Below, in pieces: positions 9,543 to 18,552 of a DNA stretch of 64,000 nucleotides. This DNA comes from JAJRWS01 sp039831705 (lineage in GTDB: Bacteria; Planctomycetota; Planctomycetia; Pirellulales; Lacipirellulaceae). Position 1 is the first letter of the stretch. Every line of letters starts with the position of its first letter. A program made the translations under genes and the position numbers. The notes under the pieces were generated by a model, which was not told the origin of the DNA, did no database searches, and saw only the letters and a list, made by a program, of their open reading frames with translations. The stretch is taken from positions 6,827 through 70,826 of the forward strand of contig JBDOMT010000365.1 of the NCBI GenBank assembly GCA_039831705.1. Direction: 5' to 3'.

Positions 9543-10574
9543 TCACGATTTTGTCAGGCTCTCTAATGATTCAGCTCGAAAGTCGCGTGGGGTGCAACCA
9601 TAGTGGTGGCGGAAGACTGTAGCAAAGTATTGACTAGAAGCAAATCCACATGCAAACGCGATGGTCGTCACACTTTTAGTTGGGTGATGCACCAACCAGT
9701 CGGCTGCCACTTCTAGACGGCAACGCACCAAATAATGGGCTGGTGTCATATTGGTCAGCTGACGAACTTGGTGCACAAACCGGGTGACACCCAAGCCACA
9801 CTGTTCAGCCATCGCTTGCACGCTCCATGCGTGCGTCAAAAGGTGGGTGTCTTGTTTCAATTCGTCCAAAAACAGTTCGACCGTATGTCTGGTTGTTGTG
9901 AGCGATTTATCAAGCGGCAACTGCTTGGCTTGAAACATGTCGAGAATCAACAGCAGCAGCTCGTTCAGATAAACGGCCAAACGCGACAAATTGCTCCCAT
10001 CCTGGTCTTCTTCAATCGCTTTGCTGATCTTCTGGTAGCACTTGCGTATTTCGATACCTGCGTGCCACTTGGATTGTTCACTTTGACGAAAAAACTCAGT
10101 CATGGTGTTGCGATCGGACTCGGTGAGCACAAGCCAATCGGGCCAGCGCCACTTTTGGTGGGGGCGGCGCACGCCCACATCCAGAATGATCCAGTGCAAC
10201 CGCCCGGCTCCGACATAGGGGTCGCCCACCTTGTGACGCTGCCATGGCCGAGTGATCGCCAAATCGTCACCTTCAAGCTGGCAGGTTTGGCGGTTGGTAG
10301 AAAAGGTCACGTGACCCGTTTCCAAGAACATCAATTCCAATCCCTCGTTTCGGTGCCAGTCGAGTCCCCAGTCTTGCTGCTGATCGGCATCCCAGAATCC
10401 GGCTGTTTTTAGTCCTGGCAATGCATGCGGGGCCAGCCTGCGCCCAGGGTAGTGGCCCCGGGCAAGCGCCTGCATGCGGATTTTTCCCTCTTGGACACCC
10501 GCGACCAGTGCGTCACAAGAGTCTGCCTCGTAGCTCGTTACCTTTGATCGAAAGGTTGGTATTCGATGTGTCAT
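9543..10574 (-). CDS. AraC-family transcriptional regulator
   Basis: 343 residues. The N-terminal half looks like a cupin-type ligand-sensing domain (GLDWHRNEGLELMFLETGH; DLAITRPWQRH). The C-terminal 95 residues hold two helix-turn-helices of the AraC type: WSVQAMAEQCGLGVTRFVH, and then TTIAFACGFASSQYFATVFR with the GCTPRDFR ending. It is transcribed away from the TIM-barrel/Gfo/DUF6807 genes that begin at 10815, the classic position of a regulator of a sugar catabolic operon. The 240-base gap between them would hold both promoters. Confidence 0.88.
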   Translation of the reverse strand: MTHRIPTFRSKVTSYEADSCDALVAGVQEGKIRMQALARGHYPGRRLAPHALPGLKTAGFWDADQQQDWGLDWHRNEGLELMFLETGHVTFSTNRQTCQLEGDDLAITRPWQRHKVGDPYVGAGRLHWIILDVGVRRPHQKWRWPDWLVLTESDRNTMTEFFRQSEQSKWHAGIEIRKCYQKISKAIEEDQDGSNLSRLAVYLNELLLLILDMFQAKQLPLDKSLTTTRHTVELFLDELKQDTHLLTHAWSVQAMAEQCGLGVTRFVHQVRQLTNMTPAHYLVRCRLEVAADWLVHHPTKSVTTIAFACGFASSQYFATVFRHHYGCTPRDFRAESLESLTKS

Positions 10575-10814
10575 GGGAGCTCGAAGAAATGTTCAATATT
10601 CCTCACGGATAGAAAATGAACGACCATGTCTGCGTCTAAGTATATATATTACTCCGGACATTCGCGGTATCTAGCATACTGGCAGGATGTTTGAATTCTT
10701 CCAGTTACATAGCAAGTGATCAACCCTCAGCTTCCGAAATCAGCTCGCAACGGCCCACTTCATGAGTTCTCGATTTACTGGTTGAGTAGGAGCTAAACAC
10801 AGATCGAGTTACCC

Positions 10815-11696
10815 ATGGGCGCAATTTCGTTTGGGGTCAACCTGGAATTTGTCCGCCATGCCTCAACCGGGGGTGGCGGCGACAAGCCATTTGAATGGGG
10901 CGTTGAGAAAGCGGCAGAACTCGGCTTTCAATATGTCGAACCGATGGTCCACTGGGGTCGGGAACTCCTGAGCGAAGCGGGCTACTTTCATAGCGTTTCG
11001 CTGCTGGACGATCCATATCGAATCCGCCGAGCGTGTGAAAATTCGGGTATCCAGCTATCGGGGCTTTCGTCGCATACCCCTCTTTGTAAACCGGAAATCA
11101 GTACTGAATATCTCAAACAGGCGTTTCGATTTGCAGCCGATTGTGGCGCACCGGTAGTCAATACGGACGAAGGCCCGAAACCAAAGTGGACTAGCGAAAC
11201 AGAAGACCATGTGCTGATGCGCTACGTACTCACCGAGGTCGCCGCAGTGGCCGAACCACGCGGCATTATGATCGGCCTGGAAATGCATCAGCAATATAGT
11301 CGAACTCTAGCCGGGATGGACCGCATCCTGAATCTGGTCGAATCGCCAGCACTCGGCGTGAACTTTGATACCGGCAACAGTTACCTGGGAGGAGAAAACC
11401 CAGTCGACTGGTTGGAACACGTTAAGGATCGACTCGTTCACGTACATGCCAAGGACATTTCCATTGAACAATCCGATGCCGAACGCGGCAAGGTAACTGG
11501 TACGCCGGTCGGGTGTGCATGCGGCGAGGGCGTGATCGATTGGGAACAAGTGCTACGAGTTTGTGCAACCGCCCCACGCGACTTGGTGCTAAGCGTAGAG
11601 TGCGGCACCGTCGACGAAGCGGAAAGAAGCCTCAACCATCTGAAAAACCTACTTCACACCGTGCTTCACGAGGATACATCGGGAGCACTGTTGTGA
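10815..11696 (+). CDS. Sugar phosphate isomerase/epimerase (xylose-isomerase-like TIM barrel)
   Basis: 293 residues of the AP-endonuclease-2/xylose-isomerase-like TIM-barrel family. Conserved metal-binding positions are visible: Glu in MIGLEMHQQ, the Asp/Asn strand GVNFDTGNSYLGG, His in RLVHVHAKD, and the C-terminal Glu in VLSVECG. Family members isomerise or epimerise sugars or keto-sugars. It is the first gene of a three-gene run with a Gfo/Idh/MocA oxidoreductase and a DUF6807 protein, so it most likely acts on a keto-sugar intermediate. Its TGA at 11694-11696 overlaps a possible GTG start of the next gene. Confidence 0.8.
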   Translation: MGAISFGVNLEFVRHASTGGGGDKPFEWGVEKAAELGFQYVEPMVHWGRELLSEAGYFHSVSLLDDPYRIRRACENSGIQLSGLSSHTPLCKPEISTEYLKQAFRFAADCGAPVVNTDEGPKPKWTSETEDHVLMRYVLTEVAAVAEPRGIMIGLEMHQQYSRTLAGMDRILNLVESPALGVNFDTGNSYLGGENPVDWLEHVKDRLVHVHAKDISIEQSDAERGKVTGTPVGCACGEGVIDWEQVLRVCATAPRDLVLSVECGTVDEAERSLNHLKNLLHTVLHEDTSGALL

Positions 11697-11728
11697 CAAA
11701 ATCAAACTATCCATGGGAGACCTTTGTC

Positions 11729-13006
11729 GTGAACACCAACCCTCAGCATGACAGTAACGATTCAGAATCGACACGTAGAAGCTTTCTTCGCTCGGCCGCC
11801 ACGACCACGGCGGCGATTGGCGCAGCGACTATCAGCCCTCAGTTGGCTCATGGCGTAGAGGCCCAAGATCGCATCGGTGTTGGTTTCATTGGCACCGGCA
11901 GCCGCAGTCGATCCCATCAGGAGATCATTCTGAAATTCCAGGAGCAGGGACTTGCCGAACCGGTTGCCGTTTGTGATGTGTATCGCCCACGTCTGAAAGA
12001 GGCATCCAAACGCTGCGGTGGGGCCAAAATGTATGACGAGTATGAGAAGTTGCTCAATGATCCCAATGTGGATGTGGTCTGCATTGCCACACCTGACCGG
12101 CTTCATGCGCCGCTAACAATCGAGGCCCTCAACGCGGGCAAGGATGTCTATTGCGAAAAACCGCTCACGCATTGGAGTCAATTTGAATTAGCGAAAGACA
12201 TTAAAACGGCAGCAACACGGACAGACCGATTGGTGCAAGTCGGAACCCAACACATGGCTGACGAAAATTATCCGAAAATTATCCAACTCATTCGCGACGG
12301 GGTCATCGGCAAACCGGTTCACATCGAATGCAGCTATTTTCGACGAGGCGATTGGGGGGAACGCATGCCCATCCCCGACCTGAACGCCAAGCCGGGACCA
12401 GACCTTAACTGGGAGCGATTCCTCGGTGATGCGCCTAACGAGCCTTTTTCCGTCTCCCGATTTTTCCAGTGGCGGATGTACTGGGACTACGCCGGCGGTC
12501 CGGCGACCGACCTGTTAGTTCACACCTTCACGCCGATACTTTGCATCTTGGAACTTGGTTACCCAGAGCGGGTTTTTGGCGGAGGCGGCACGTTTCAGTA
12601 TGATCGCGAAGTGCCCGATCAATGCAACGTCATTGCTGACTACCCCGATGGTCCAAGCATCGTCATGACCAACTCACTCTCCAACCACGTCCCGAATGAC
12701 ACCATCATCCGCGGTACCGATGGCATCATTAAGTGGTCGATGCTCCAGGGTGGCAAGGATTACGGGGTAAGAATTGTGCCGTTCGGTAAAGGTAAGGAAG
12801 CAATACGCATTCCGTGGAACGGACAAGGCGATACAAGCAAGCTTTGGGCCGACTTACTCCAGTGTGTTAAAACCAGGCAGCAACCCAAATGCAACATCGA
12901 CATAGCCCTGCGTGTGCAGGCGCCCCTCTCCATGGCGATCCTGTCTCACCGTGAGAGCAAGGTTGCTAAATTTTCTCCCGAAAACCAATCCTTGGTGATA
13001 GCGTAG
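11729..13006 (+). CDS. Tat-exported Gfo/Idh/MocA-family oxidoreductase
   Basis: About 425 residues. A twin-arginine signal (STRRSFLRSAATTTAAIGA) is followed by a Rossmann domain with GVGFIGTGSRS and the family's EKP motif (YCEKPLTH), then the C-terminal alpha/beta domain. The family oxidises or isomerises sugars with a tightly bound nicotinamide cofactor. GTG 11729 is preferred as start: GGGAG lies nine bases upstream and the n-region is short. GTG 11693, overlapping the previous stop, also has a GGGAG and would add 12 residues. It is translated just after the TIM-barrel gene and seven bases before the DUF6807 gene, so all three are probably one operon. Confidence 0.85.
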   Translation: MNTNPQHDSNDSESTRRSFLRSAATTTAAIGAATISPQLAHGVEAQDRIGVGFIGTGSRSRSHQEIILKFQEQGLAEPVAVCDVYRPRLKEASKRCGGAKMYDEYEKLLNDPNVDVVCIATPDRLHAPLTIEALNAGKDVYCEKPLTHWSQFELAKDIKTAATRTDRLVQVGTQHMADENYPKIIQLIRDGVIGKPVHIECSYFRRGDWGERMPIPDLNAKPGPDLNWERFLGDAPNEPFSVSRFFQWRMYWDYAGGPATDLLVHTFTPILCILELGYPERVFGGGGTFQYDREVPDQCNVIADYPDGPSIVMTNSLSNHVPNDTIIRGTDGIIKWSMLQGGKDYGVRIVPFGKGKEAIRIPWNGQGDTSKLWADLLQCVKTRQQPKCNIDIALRVQAPLSMAILSHRESKVAKFSPENQSLVIA

Positions 13007-13012
13007 ATTATC

Positions 13013-14002
13013 ATGCGTACCGTTCCACTGAGACTAGTTGTCATTGTCTATTGGGTCGTTGCCACGGCCTGCTCACACTTGCCCATTTGTGCAGGACAAG
13101 ACGCTCCAAGTGCCTCAAGCAACTGGCAGTTAAAACCGAACGAATCGGTGGCAAGAGTCGGGCCTCAGGGGATCATTTGGCAATTTAATTACAGCAACAA
13201 GAACGCCAAACCGTGTTTCCATCCTGTGGCCATGCCCAGTGGAGAGGTTCTTACTTGGGATCAACCGGTCGATCATGCATGGCACCATGCACTATGGTTT
13301 TCCTGGAAGACCATCAATGGCATCAATTATTGGGAGGAAGACCCCCAGACCGGCCAATCTGCTGGCAAAACAAGCTGGTCGAACGTCATTATCCAGACAC
13401 ACGACGATGGCCGGGCAAGCATCACGATGGATCTCAGCTATAGCGTGCCGGGGGAACAACCGATTCTGACCGAAAAACGGACTGTCCTCATCTCACCCCT
13501 TGACGAAAATGCCCAACAGTACCACTTCGATTGGTCGTCAACGTTTACGGCAGGCGCCGCAGAAGTAGTCCTCGATCGTACGCCTGTGCCGCCTGACCCT
13601 GCGGGCAAGATGTGGGGTGGTTACGCCGGACTGTCGATTCGTTTTGCGGAAGACCTGACCGACCGCCTGGCCTTCTCTGCCAATGGTTCTGCGGAGTTTA
13701 GTAATCAATCTATTCACCGATCGAAAAACATGGCGATGGACTACAACGGTTTGATCGACGGTCGGCCTGTCGGTATCGCGATGATGGATCATCCCGACAA
13801 TCGACGTTATCCCACGCCATGGTACGCGATACGTTCCGAGATGAGCTACCTGAACGCCGCTTTCCTAACCTATCAGCCGTATACGCTCCAAGCGAGTGAG
13901 TCCTTTTCGCTTTGCTATCGGCGGCTCGTCGTCCATCAGAACCGTTGGGATGATACCATGTTGCAGGCTGCCTACGAGCGGTACCTGTCGGAACTGCGAT
14001 AA
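13013..14002 (+). CDS. Secreted DUF6807 (PmoA-like) protein
   Basis: 329 residues with an N-terminal signal peptide ending near ICAGQD. The central pattern HAWHHALWFSWKTINGINYW and the later NMAMDYNGLIDGRPVGIAMMDHP match the planctomycete proteins annotated as PmoA family/DUF6807. These are not methane monooxygenase subunits despite the name. They recur beside Gfo/Idh/MocA and TIM-barrel genes in carbohydrate-degrading loci, as here. The biochemical role is unknown; carbohydrate binding or a lyase-like step is possible. It is the last gene of the run and converges on the phosphodiesterase gene with only 11 bases between. Confidence 0.75.
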   Translation: MRTVPLRLVVIVYWVVATACSHLPICAGQDAPSASSNWQLKPNESVARVGPQGIIWQFNYSNKNAKPCFHPVAMPSGEVLTWDQPVDHAWHHALWFSWKTINGINYWEEDPQTGQSAGKTSWSNVIIQTHDDGRASITMDLSYSVPGEQPILTEKRTVLISPLDENAQQYHFDWSSTFTAGAAEVVLDRTPVPPDPAGKMWGGYAGLSIRFAEDLTDRLAFSANGSAEFSNQSIHRSKNMAMDYNGLIDGRPVGIAMMDHPDNRRYPTPWYAIRSEMSYLNAAFLTYQPYTLQASESFSLCYRRLVVHQNRWDDTMLQAAYERYLSELR

Positions 14003-14013
14003 TATGAAACGCA

Positions 14014-15348
14014 CTAGATCCCAAATTGTCGCAATACCGTGTCAGCCACGTCGGTATCGGCCAGGGCGCATTCCACGAAGACGCCTTGTTGCGACGCCAG
14101 CAAGATCCCGCGTTGGCTTGGGTCCCGGGCTGGTGCACCGTGGGAACCGCGCACCAGGGAGGCATCGAGTGGAATCGTGCGGGTTTCCGCGTCAAAAAAC
14201 AGCTCTACGGGGTCGTAGCCCGGTTTGCGGTGAATGTCGACAGTGCGGGCGTATCCCGGCGCACGGGTATCTTCCAGCCACCAGTAGTAGGCCAGCCAAC
14301 TGGTCGGCTCTGAAATCACAATCAAATCGCCGCTGCGGGGATGATCTAGCTCGTAGCGGTCGTACTGGTCTCGGCTGAGCACTTCGGCAACACCTGACTG
14401 GGAACGCAGCACGGCCGCTGCACGCTGGATGGTCTGCGGTTCAGCATCCCGTACAAAGATATGGGCAAATTGGTGATCAACCAGCGCCCACGCGCTGCTG
14501 GCCGTCAGATCGAGTTGTTCGCCGTCGTCGGTTGCTATAACTTCTAGCAGGCCTGCTTCGCGCAGCACTCGATTGGGATAAATGACTTGCTCGACAGGAG
14601 TGATCGCATATTCACTCGCCACCAACCAAAGTAGCTTGTGTGGAGCGTAAGCTGCGGTAAAACGGGCAATCAGTTTTTCGATTTGTTGGTCCAGATCAAT
14701 CAATGCTTGCTGGGCTGCTTCGCTATTGGGGCCGATTTTTTGAGCCGCGTAATCGAGGTGAGGCAGGTAGAGGTAGAACAGATTGGGCTGGTATTCAGAG
14801 GCCGCATGAATGGCCGAATCGACAATCCAGGCAGTCGACTCGATGCCCGCCATCGGTCCCCAAAATTTATGCAACGGAAAATGGCCCAGCTTATCACGCA
14901 ATTCACCATAGAGAGACTCCGGACGCGTATAGCACCACAGCGACTCGCTCCCATCGGGATTGTGTATCGGCGCCGGCGTGCAAACGTAATCGGCTCCGCA
15001 CTGTTTGCTGTGCAATGGAAACCAGACCGCCGAAGTGATTGTTGAATCGTGTTGATGGAGAATGTCCCACAATTGTGGACGCATGATGCAGTCGTTGGCT
15101 GCGGTCCACATCTCAACTTCACCCTGCTCACGCCAATAGAAACCATTGGCCACCACACCATGACCCTGTGGCGTTACCCCGGTGGTAATGTTGGCCTGCA
15201 CCGGGCAGGTCACCGCCGGAAAGCTGGGAACCAACTCGGTTTGATCGCCGCCAGCCATCAATTCGGTTAAGTGGGGCATGAATTCCAGGTCGCGCGCACG
15301 CAACCCGGGAACAGAAACGAGGATGACGTATTCAGACATGCCATTCAT
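14014..15348 (-). CDS. Type I phosphodiesterase/nucleotide pyrophosphatase-like (alkaline phosphatase superfamily), EboF-like
   Basis: 444 residues. The start MNGMSEYVILVSVPGLRARD is an alkaline-phosphatase-superfamily metal-binding strand (Asp). FPAVTCPVQANITTG gives the catalytic Thr in the usual position, followed by GHGVVANGFY. PHLDYAAQKIGP provides another metal-site Asp. No signal peptide is seen. Proteins of this family are the last member (EboF/EdbF) of Ebo/Edb clusters, and here it is the last gene of a minus-strand run containing a UbiA protein and two TIM-barrel proteins. The substrate is unknown. ATG 15348 is used; a second ATG lies three codons in. Confidence 0.75.
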   Translation of the reverse strand: MNGMSEYVILVSVPGLRARDLEFMPHLTELMAGGDQTELVPSFPAVTCPVQANITTGVTPQGHGVVANGFYWREQGEVEMWTAANDCIMRPQLWDILHQHDSTITSAVWFPLHSKQCGADYVCTPAPIHNPDGSESLWCYTRPESLYGELRDKLGHFPLHKFWGPMAGIESTAWIVDSAIHAASEYQPNLFYLYLPHLDYAAQKIGPNSEAAQQALIDLDQQIEKLIARFTAAYAPHKLLWLVASEYAITPVEQVIYPNRVLREAGLLEVIATDDGEQLDLTASSAWALVDHQFAHIFVRDAEPQTIQRAAAVLRSQSGVAEVLSRDQYDRYELDHPRSGDLIVISEPTSWLAYYWWLEDTRAPGYARTVDIHRKPGYDPVELFFDAETRTIPLDASLVRGSHGAPARDPSQRGILLASQQGVFVECALADTDVADTVLRQFGI

Positions 15349-15742
15349 TGTAAGTGAAATATGAAACCACGAAATACACGAAATTCACGAAAATTGAACA
15401 ATGGAAATCGGGACTAATTTTGGCGCCCTCACCTTCAGAATGACATGTATTTTGGTAACATGTTACTCGAAACCATATTCTCTCTCGCAAAGACGCCAAG
15501 ATCGCCAAGCCCCTTCCTGTCCTGCAGGAGTATTACAAAGTCGGTATTTTTTAGATCCGACTTATAAGAAACGAGAAGATAAGGATTACCACGGAGTCAC
15601 CGAGAACACGTAGAAGCTTTATTAATGGATCTTTTCTCCGTGCCCTCCGTGGTTCAATTGCTAGGTACTAATATGGCTGGATGTGACTTTGCAGTTTGCC
15701 TGTCTTACCCCTGGGAGATCGTTGACAGTTTGAGTTATTGAG
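15349..15742. repeat. Intergenic region with degenerate short-period repeats
   Basis: There is no gene here. It contains three degenerate 9-base-period stretches: cacgaa-type at about 15361-15395, cgccaaga-type at about 15483-15510, and an accacggag/ctccgtggt inverted pair at about 15589 and 15648. Next to the stop codon of the minus-strand TIM-barrel gene is an octamer (tgagttat) repeated three times, about 15731-15754; the gene's TAA lies inside it. The region splits the otherwise compact cluster and could hold a separate promoter for the phosphodiesterase. Confidence 0.5.
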
Positions 15743-16588
15743 TTATTGAGTTATTGATTTCTCCACCAGCGGCTTCAGAAAGGCCATCGCTTCTTTGGCG
15801 GCCGTGGGGCCTTGATGACTGTGGCGGCTCAATTCGACATGGAGGCCTCCCCGGTAACCAACCTCGGCCAGTGCACCGAGAATCGGCGTAAAATCGATTT
15901 CCCCTTCCCCAAACATCAAGTGTTCATGTATTCCGGCTCGCATATCCTCAATATGAACATTTCGCAACAGGTCGCGCCACTGACGGACGACATCGGCAAT
16001 GGGAGTCTCGCCAAGACAATGCAAATGGCCCAGATCCAACGTCAGGACAAGTTGAGGTAAATCGAACTGCTCCAGCAATTGACGGAACGAAATCATCGTA
16101 TCGATGAGCATGCCAGGTTCTGGTTCCAACGCCACGGTCACACCCTGCTTATCGGCATACACCAGCACCTGCTGCAAACCTGCTGCCAGTCGGCGCATTC
16201 CGACCTGATGATTTTCTTCCGTTGGCAAAATCCCCGACCAAATCGAGACACAGTCGCTGTGGAGTGCCGCTGCCATGTCGACCGCATGACACAAGAAATT
16301 CACCCGTCGCGCCCGCTCGGACTCCATGGGGGAAAGAAGTGTCGGCTCATGCTTGTGCATCGGATCCAACAGAAAACGGGCACCCGTTTCGATGACCGAA
16401 TGCATTCGGTGTTGCTCCAGCAACTGGCCCACCCGGGACAGTTGCTGACTACATTGATCGTCCAGCGGACTGAGAGCTCCATGATCGATCGTAATCGCCA
16501 CACTCTGGTAGCCGAGAGAAGCAAGTAGATCTATCGCATCGGTCAAACGATGATGGGCCAAGCCATTGGTGTTGTAGCCAAGACGCAT
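15743..16588 (-). CDS. TIM-barrel sugar isomerase/epimerase-like protein (Ebo-cluster-associated)
   Basis: 281 residues from ATG 16588, beginning MRLGYNTNGLAHHRL. It is a xylose-isomerase-like TIM barrel with Glu in VTVALEPEPGML, the metal-site strand LVLTLDLGHLHCLGE, His in NVHIEDM followed by EHLMFGEGEID, and the final Glu in GLHVELSRH. An in-frame ATG at 16696 would add 36 residues, but those are only the translated heptamer repeat, so it is rejected. The gene lies between the UbiA gene and the phosphodiesterase. Its EHxMxGEGxIDF segment is shared with the second TIM barrel at 17624-18484, so the two are probably paralogous or act on related substrates. Confidence 0.78.
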   Translation of the reverse strand: MRLGYNTNGLAHHRLTDAIDLLASLGYQSVAITIDHGALSPLDDQCSQQLSRVGQLLEQHRMHSVIETGARFLLDPMHKHEPTLLSPMESERARRVNFLCHAVDMAAALHSDCVSIWSGILPTEENHQVGMRRLAAGLQQVLVYADKQGVTVALEPEPGMLIDTMISFRQLLEQFDLPQLVLTLDLGHLHCLGETPIADVVRQWRDLLRNVHIEDMRAGIHEHLMFGEGEIDFTPILGALAEVGYRGGLHVELSRHSHQGPTAAKEAMAFLKPLVEKSITQ

Positions 16589-16589
16589 G

Positions 16590-16672
16590 GAGTGTTGAGT
16601 GTTGAGTGTTGAGTGTTGAGTGTTGAGTGTTGAGTGTTGAGTGTTGAGTGTTGAGTGTTGAGTGTTGAGTGT
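16590..16672. repeat. Heptanucleotide tandem repeat next to a start codon
   Basis: The unit gagtgtt (plus strand) is repeated almost 12 times without interruption, starting one base upstream of the ATG of the 15743-16588 gene. Because seven is not a multiple of three, a change of one unit shifts any frame read through it. The normal ribosome binding site region of the gene is occupied by the repeat. Confidence 0.95.
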
Positions 16673-16722
16673 ATTTCCATCCTTTTTATCACTCAACTCT
16701 CAACAATACACTCTCAACTCTT

Positions 16723-17634
16723 TCACGTCATTGGCGCCCAGCGGCTTGCTAGACGCATGGGTATCAGTAGTGACAGAATCACCAGGGCCATGCCAGGGCC
16801 GACTCGGGCCAGGCACAGGACCGCGTCGATTACCACAAACAGCACAATCATCCGGATCACGCCTGCTTGCACAAATTTGGGCGAGGGATCACCCATCGCA
16901 CGCCAGCAGGCGGATGCAACCCAGCCCATGATACCGATCCACAGCAACGTCCAGGGTCCACATGCTAGGTGGATGCTGCTGACCAACGGCAGCATGGCAA
17001 CCAGAGCCAGTCCTACCAAGGCAAAGATGCTGCCTACCATCAGATCACGGCGTGGACTTGTTCTTGCTTCCGACCTGGCAAACCACGTGAGCCCGACGGT
17101 GTAAGTACCGATTGCTAGGGCGATCAACCAGGGAGCACTCTGCCAAGGGACCGCCAGGCTCGCACCCAGTAGCACATTGAGCATTCGACAAACCCCCATC
17201 ACCAGCGGTCCGCACCACCACTTTTTTAAGCCCCCATCATAAGCTACCACCGACAGTGCCAGCAGGATTCCAATCACTGCCGGGGTGCTACTGTGGATAA
17301 TCCATCCAGCCAGGCAGGCAACCAAAACTCCTCCGCCCAGTAGGAGCAATCCCACGCAGAGAGCCGCCCTGGGGGTAATGCGCCCTGAAGGAATGGGCCG
17401 CCTAGGTCGTTGTCGCCTATCTTGCTCAATATCAAAACGATCGTTAAGCACCATCCCCGCTTCATACAGCATGACCGAGGCAACAATCAGTAATATCAGC
17501 GGTAGCCACGATTCTCCAGAGCCAACATCGAATCCCCCAGCCACAGCAGCTCCGGCGACGACATTGGATGCCGCGGTAAAGCTATTGCCAGCCCGAAGAA
17601 TTTGCCACCAGGCAGCCAGGCGATTAGTACCCAA
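16723..17634 (-). CDS. UbiA-family prenyltransferase (EboC-like)
   Basis: 303 residues with about eight hydrophobic segments. The prenyl-diphosphate/Mg binding motif NDxxDxxxD is present as NDRFDIEQD at about residue 87, followed by RPRRPIPSG. The second Asp motif is weak (YDGGLKKW). UbiA proteins attach prenyl chains to aromatic or other acceptors in the membrane. In Ebo/Edb clusters this is gene C. Its start overlaps the end of the upstream TIM-barrel gene by 11 bases, so the two are translationally coupled. The acceptor is not evident; no quinone-pathway gene is nearby. Confidence 0.82.
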   Translation of the reverse strand: MGTNRLAAWWQILRAGNSFTAASNVVAGAAVAGGFDVGSGESWLPLILLIVASVMLYEAGMVLNDRFDIEQDRRQRPRRPIPSGRITPRAALCVGLLLLGGGVLVACLAGWIIHSSTPAVIGILLALSVVAYDGGLKKWWCGPLVMGVCRMLNVLLGASLAVPWQSAPWLIALAIGTYTVGLTWFARSEARTSPRRDLMVGSIFALVGLALVAMLPLVSSIHLACGPWTLLWIGIMGWVASACWRAMGDPSPKFVQAGVIRMIVLFVVIDAVLCLARVGPGMALVILSLLIPMRLASRWAPMT

Positions 17635-18484
17635 GTTGATTTTTCACTTTCAACAGTGGCAATAAATATTCTCGGGCTGCTTTGGCTGCTTCGTCGGGAT
17701 TCTCGATGTAGGGATAAAGTTCTACCGTCAGCCAACCCGAGTAGCCTGTCTGCCGTATCGCATCGATCGTTGCGGCAAAATCAATGGCACCTTCTCCAGG
17801 AATCATATGCTGATGCACGCGAGTTGCCGCAATATCTTCCAAGTGATAGTGGACCGTGTGTTCTTGTAACGGACCTACCCAATCCTGTGGGTCTTCACCA
17901 ACACAATACGCATGACCAACGTCAAAATTGAGCCCAACCGCAGGAGAATCGAGTCGCTCGACAAACTCCAAATACTGGCCAAATTTTTCGATCAGTAATT
18001 CAGGCTCAGGCTCGATGAGCAAGCCAACTCCCAACTGCTCGGCTAATTCCAGGCAAGGCATGAGCTCTTCATAAAACAGGTCGGACGCTTGCTGCCAGGT
18101 CTGCTCAGGTGCCAGTAACCCGCCAGGTTCAGTGGTTATGTGTGGTGCCTCCAATTCAGCAGCGAGCTGCAACGCCCGCTTCGTGTGTTCTCGGCGTATG
18201 GCCCGGTAGTGCGGGTCGGGGTCGGTCCAGCCTGGATGCCAGTAAGGTTGCCGCGGGTCGGCAATCGCATTCATCATAAATGCGTTGATGTTAGATATGG
18301 CCAAACCATGTTCTGCCAGACTATTACGAATGGACTCTTTTCGTTCGGGCAACAGGCCTGCGGGCCAGGCATGCGGCACATCGGCCAACAGTTCGATTCC
18401 CTGATAACCAAGCGCCGCAACTCGACGGATGGTTTCTTCGATCGAATAGTTCATGTAGGCGTTGGAGCTGAAAGCAAGATGCAT
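17624..18484 (-). CDS. TIM-barrel sugar isomerase/epimerase-like protein (EboE-like position)
   Basis: 286 residues of the xylose-isomerase-like TIM-barrel family. Conserved metal-site residues are seen in LLIEPEPELLIEKF, VGLNFDVGHAYCVGE, HYHLEDI with HQHMIPGEGAID, and the final Glu in WLTVELYPY. It overlaps the UbiA gene by 11 bases. A xylose-isomerase-like protein is a fixed member (E) of Ebo/Edb clusters; this one is shorter than the EboE proteins I know of, so it may not be an exact orthologue. The ATG at 18484 is preceded, two bases upstream, by a five-fold heptamer repeat. Confidence 0.8.
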   Translation of the reverse strand: MHLAFSSNAYMNYSIEETIRRVAALGYQGIELLADVPHAWPAGLLPERKESIRNSLAEHGLAISNINAFMMNAIADPRQPYWHPGWTDPDPHYRAIRREHTKRALQLAAELEAPHITTEPGGLLAPEQTWQQASDLFYEELMPCLELAEQLGVGLLIEPEPELLIEKFGQYLEFVERLDSPAVGLNFDVGHAYCVGEDPQDWVGPLQEHTVHYHLEDIAATRVHQHMIPGEGAIDFAATIDAIRQTGYSGWLTVELYPYIENPDEAAKAAREYLLPLLKVKNQLGY

Positions 18485-18486
18485 AA

Positions 18487-18520
18487 TGATGTTTGATGTT
18501 TGATGTTTGATGTTTGATGT
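18487..18520. repeat. Second heptanucleotide tandem repeat next to a start codon
   Basis: The unit tgatgtt (plus strand) occurs nearly five times directly upstream of the ATG of the 17624-18484 gene. The unit differs in sequence from the repeat at 16590-16672 but has the same length and the same position relative to the gene. Confidence 0.95.
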
Positions 18521-18552
18521 GCCAAGCAGAAACTGCCTGCAGCGAACATAAC

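Noticed and set aside
9735..10412. 225-codon plus-strand frame opposite the AraC gene
   Set aside because: It is an antisense shadow; the minus-strand frame has clear AraC helix-turn-helix motifs.
13013..14002. Methane monooxygenase subunit, as the PmoA label might suggest
   Set aside because: It is a soluble secreted protein in a sugar locus; there are no membrane copper-site motifs and no pmoB/pmoC.
16588..16696. N-terminal extension of the TIM-barrel protein from ATG 16696
   Set aside because: The extra 36 residues are only translated heptamer repeat; the barrel begins naturally at MRLGYN from ATG 16588.
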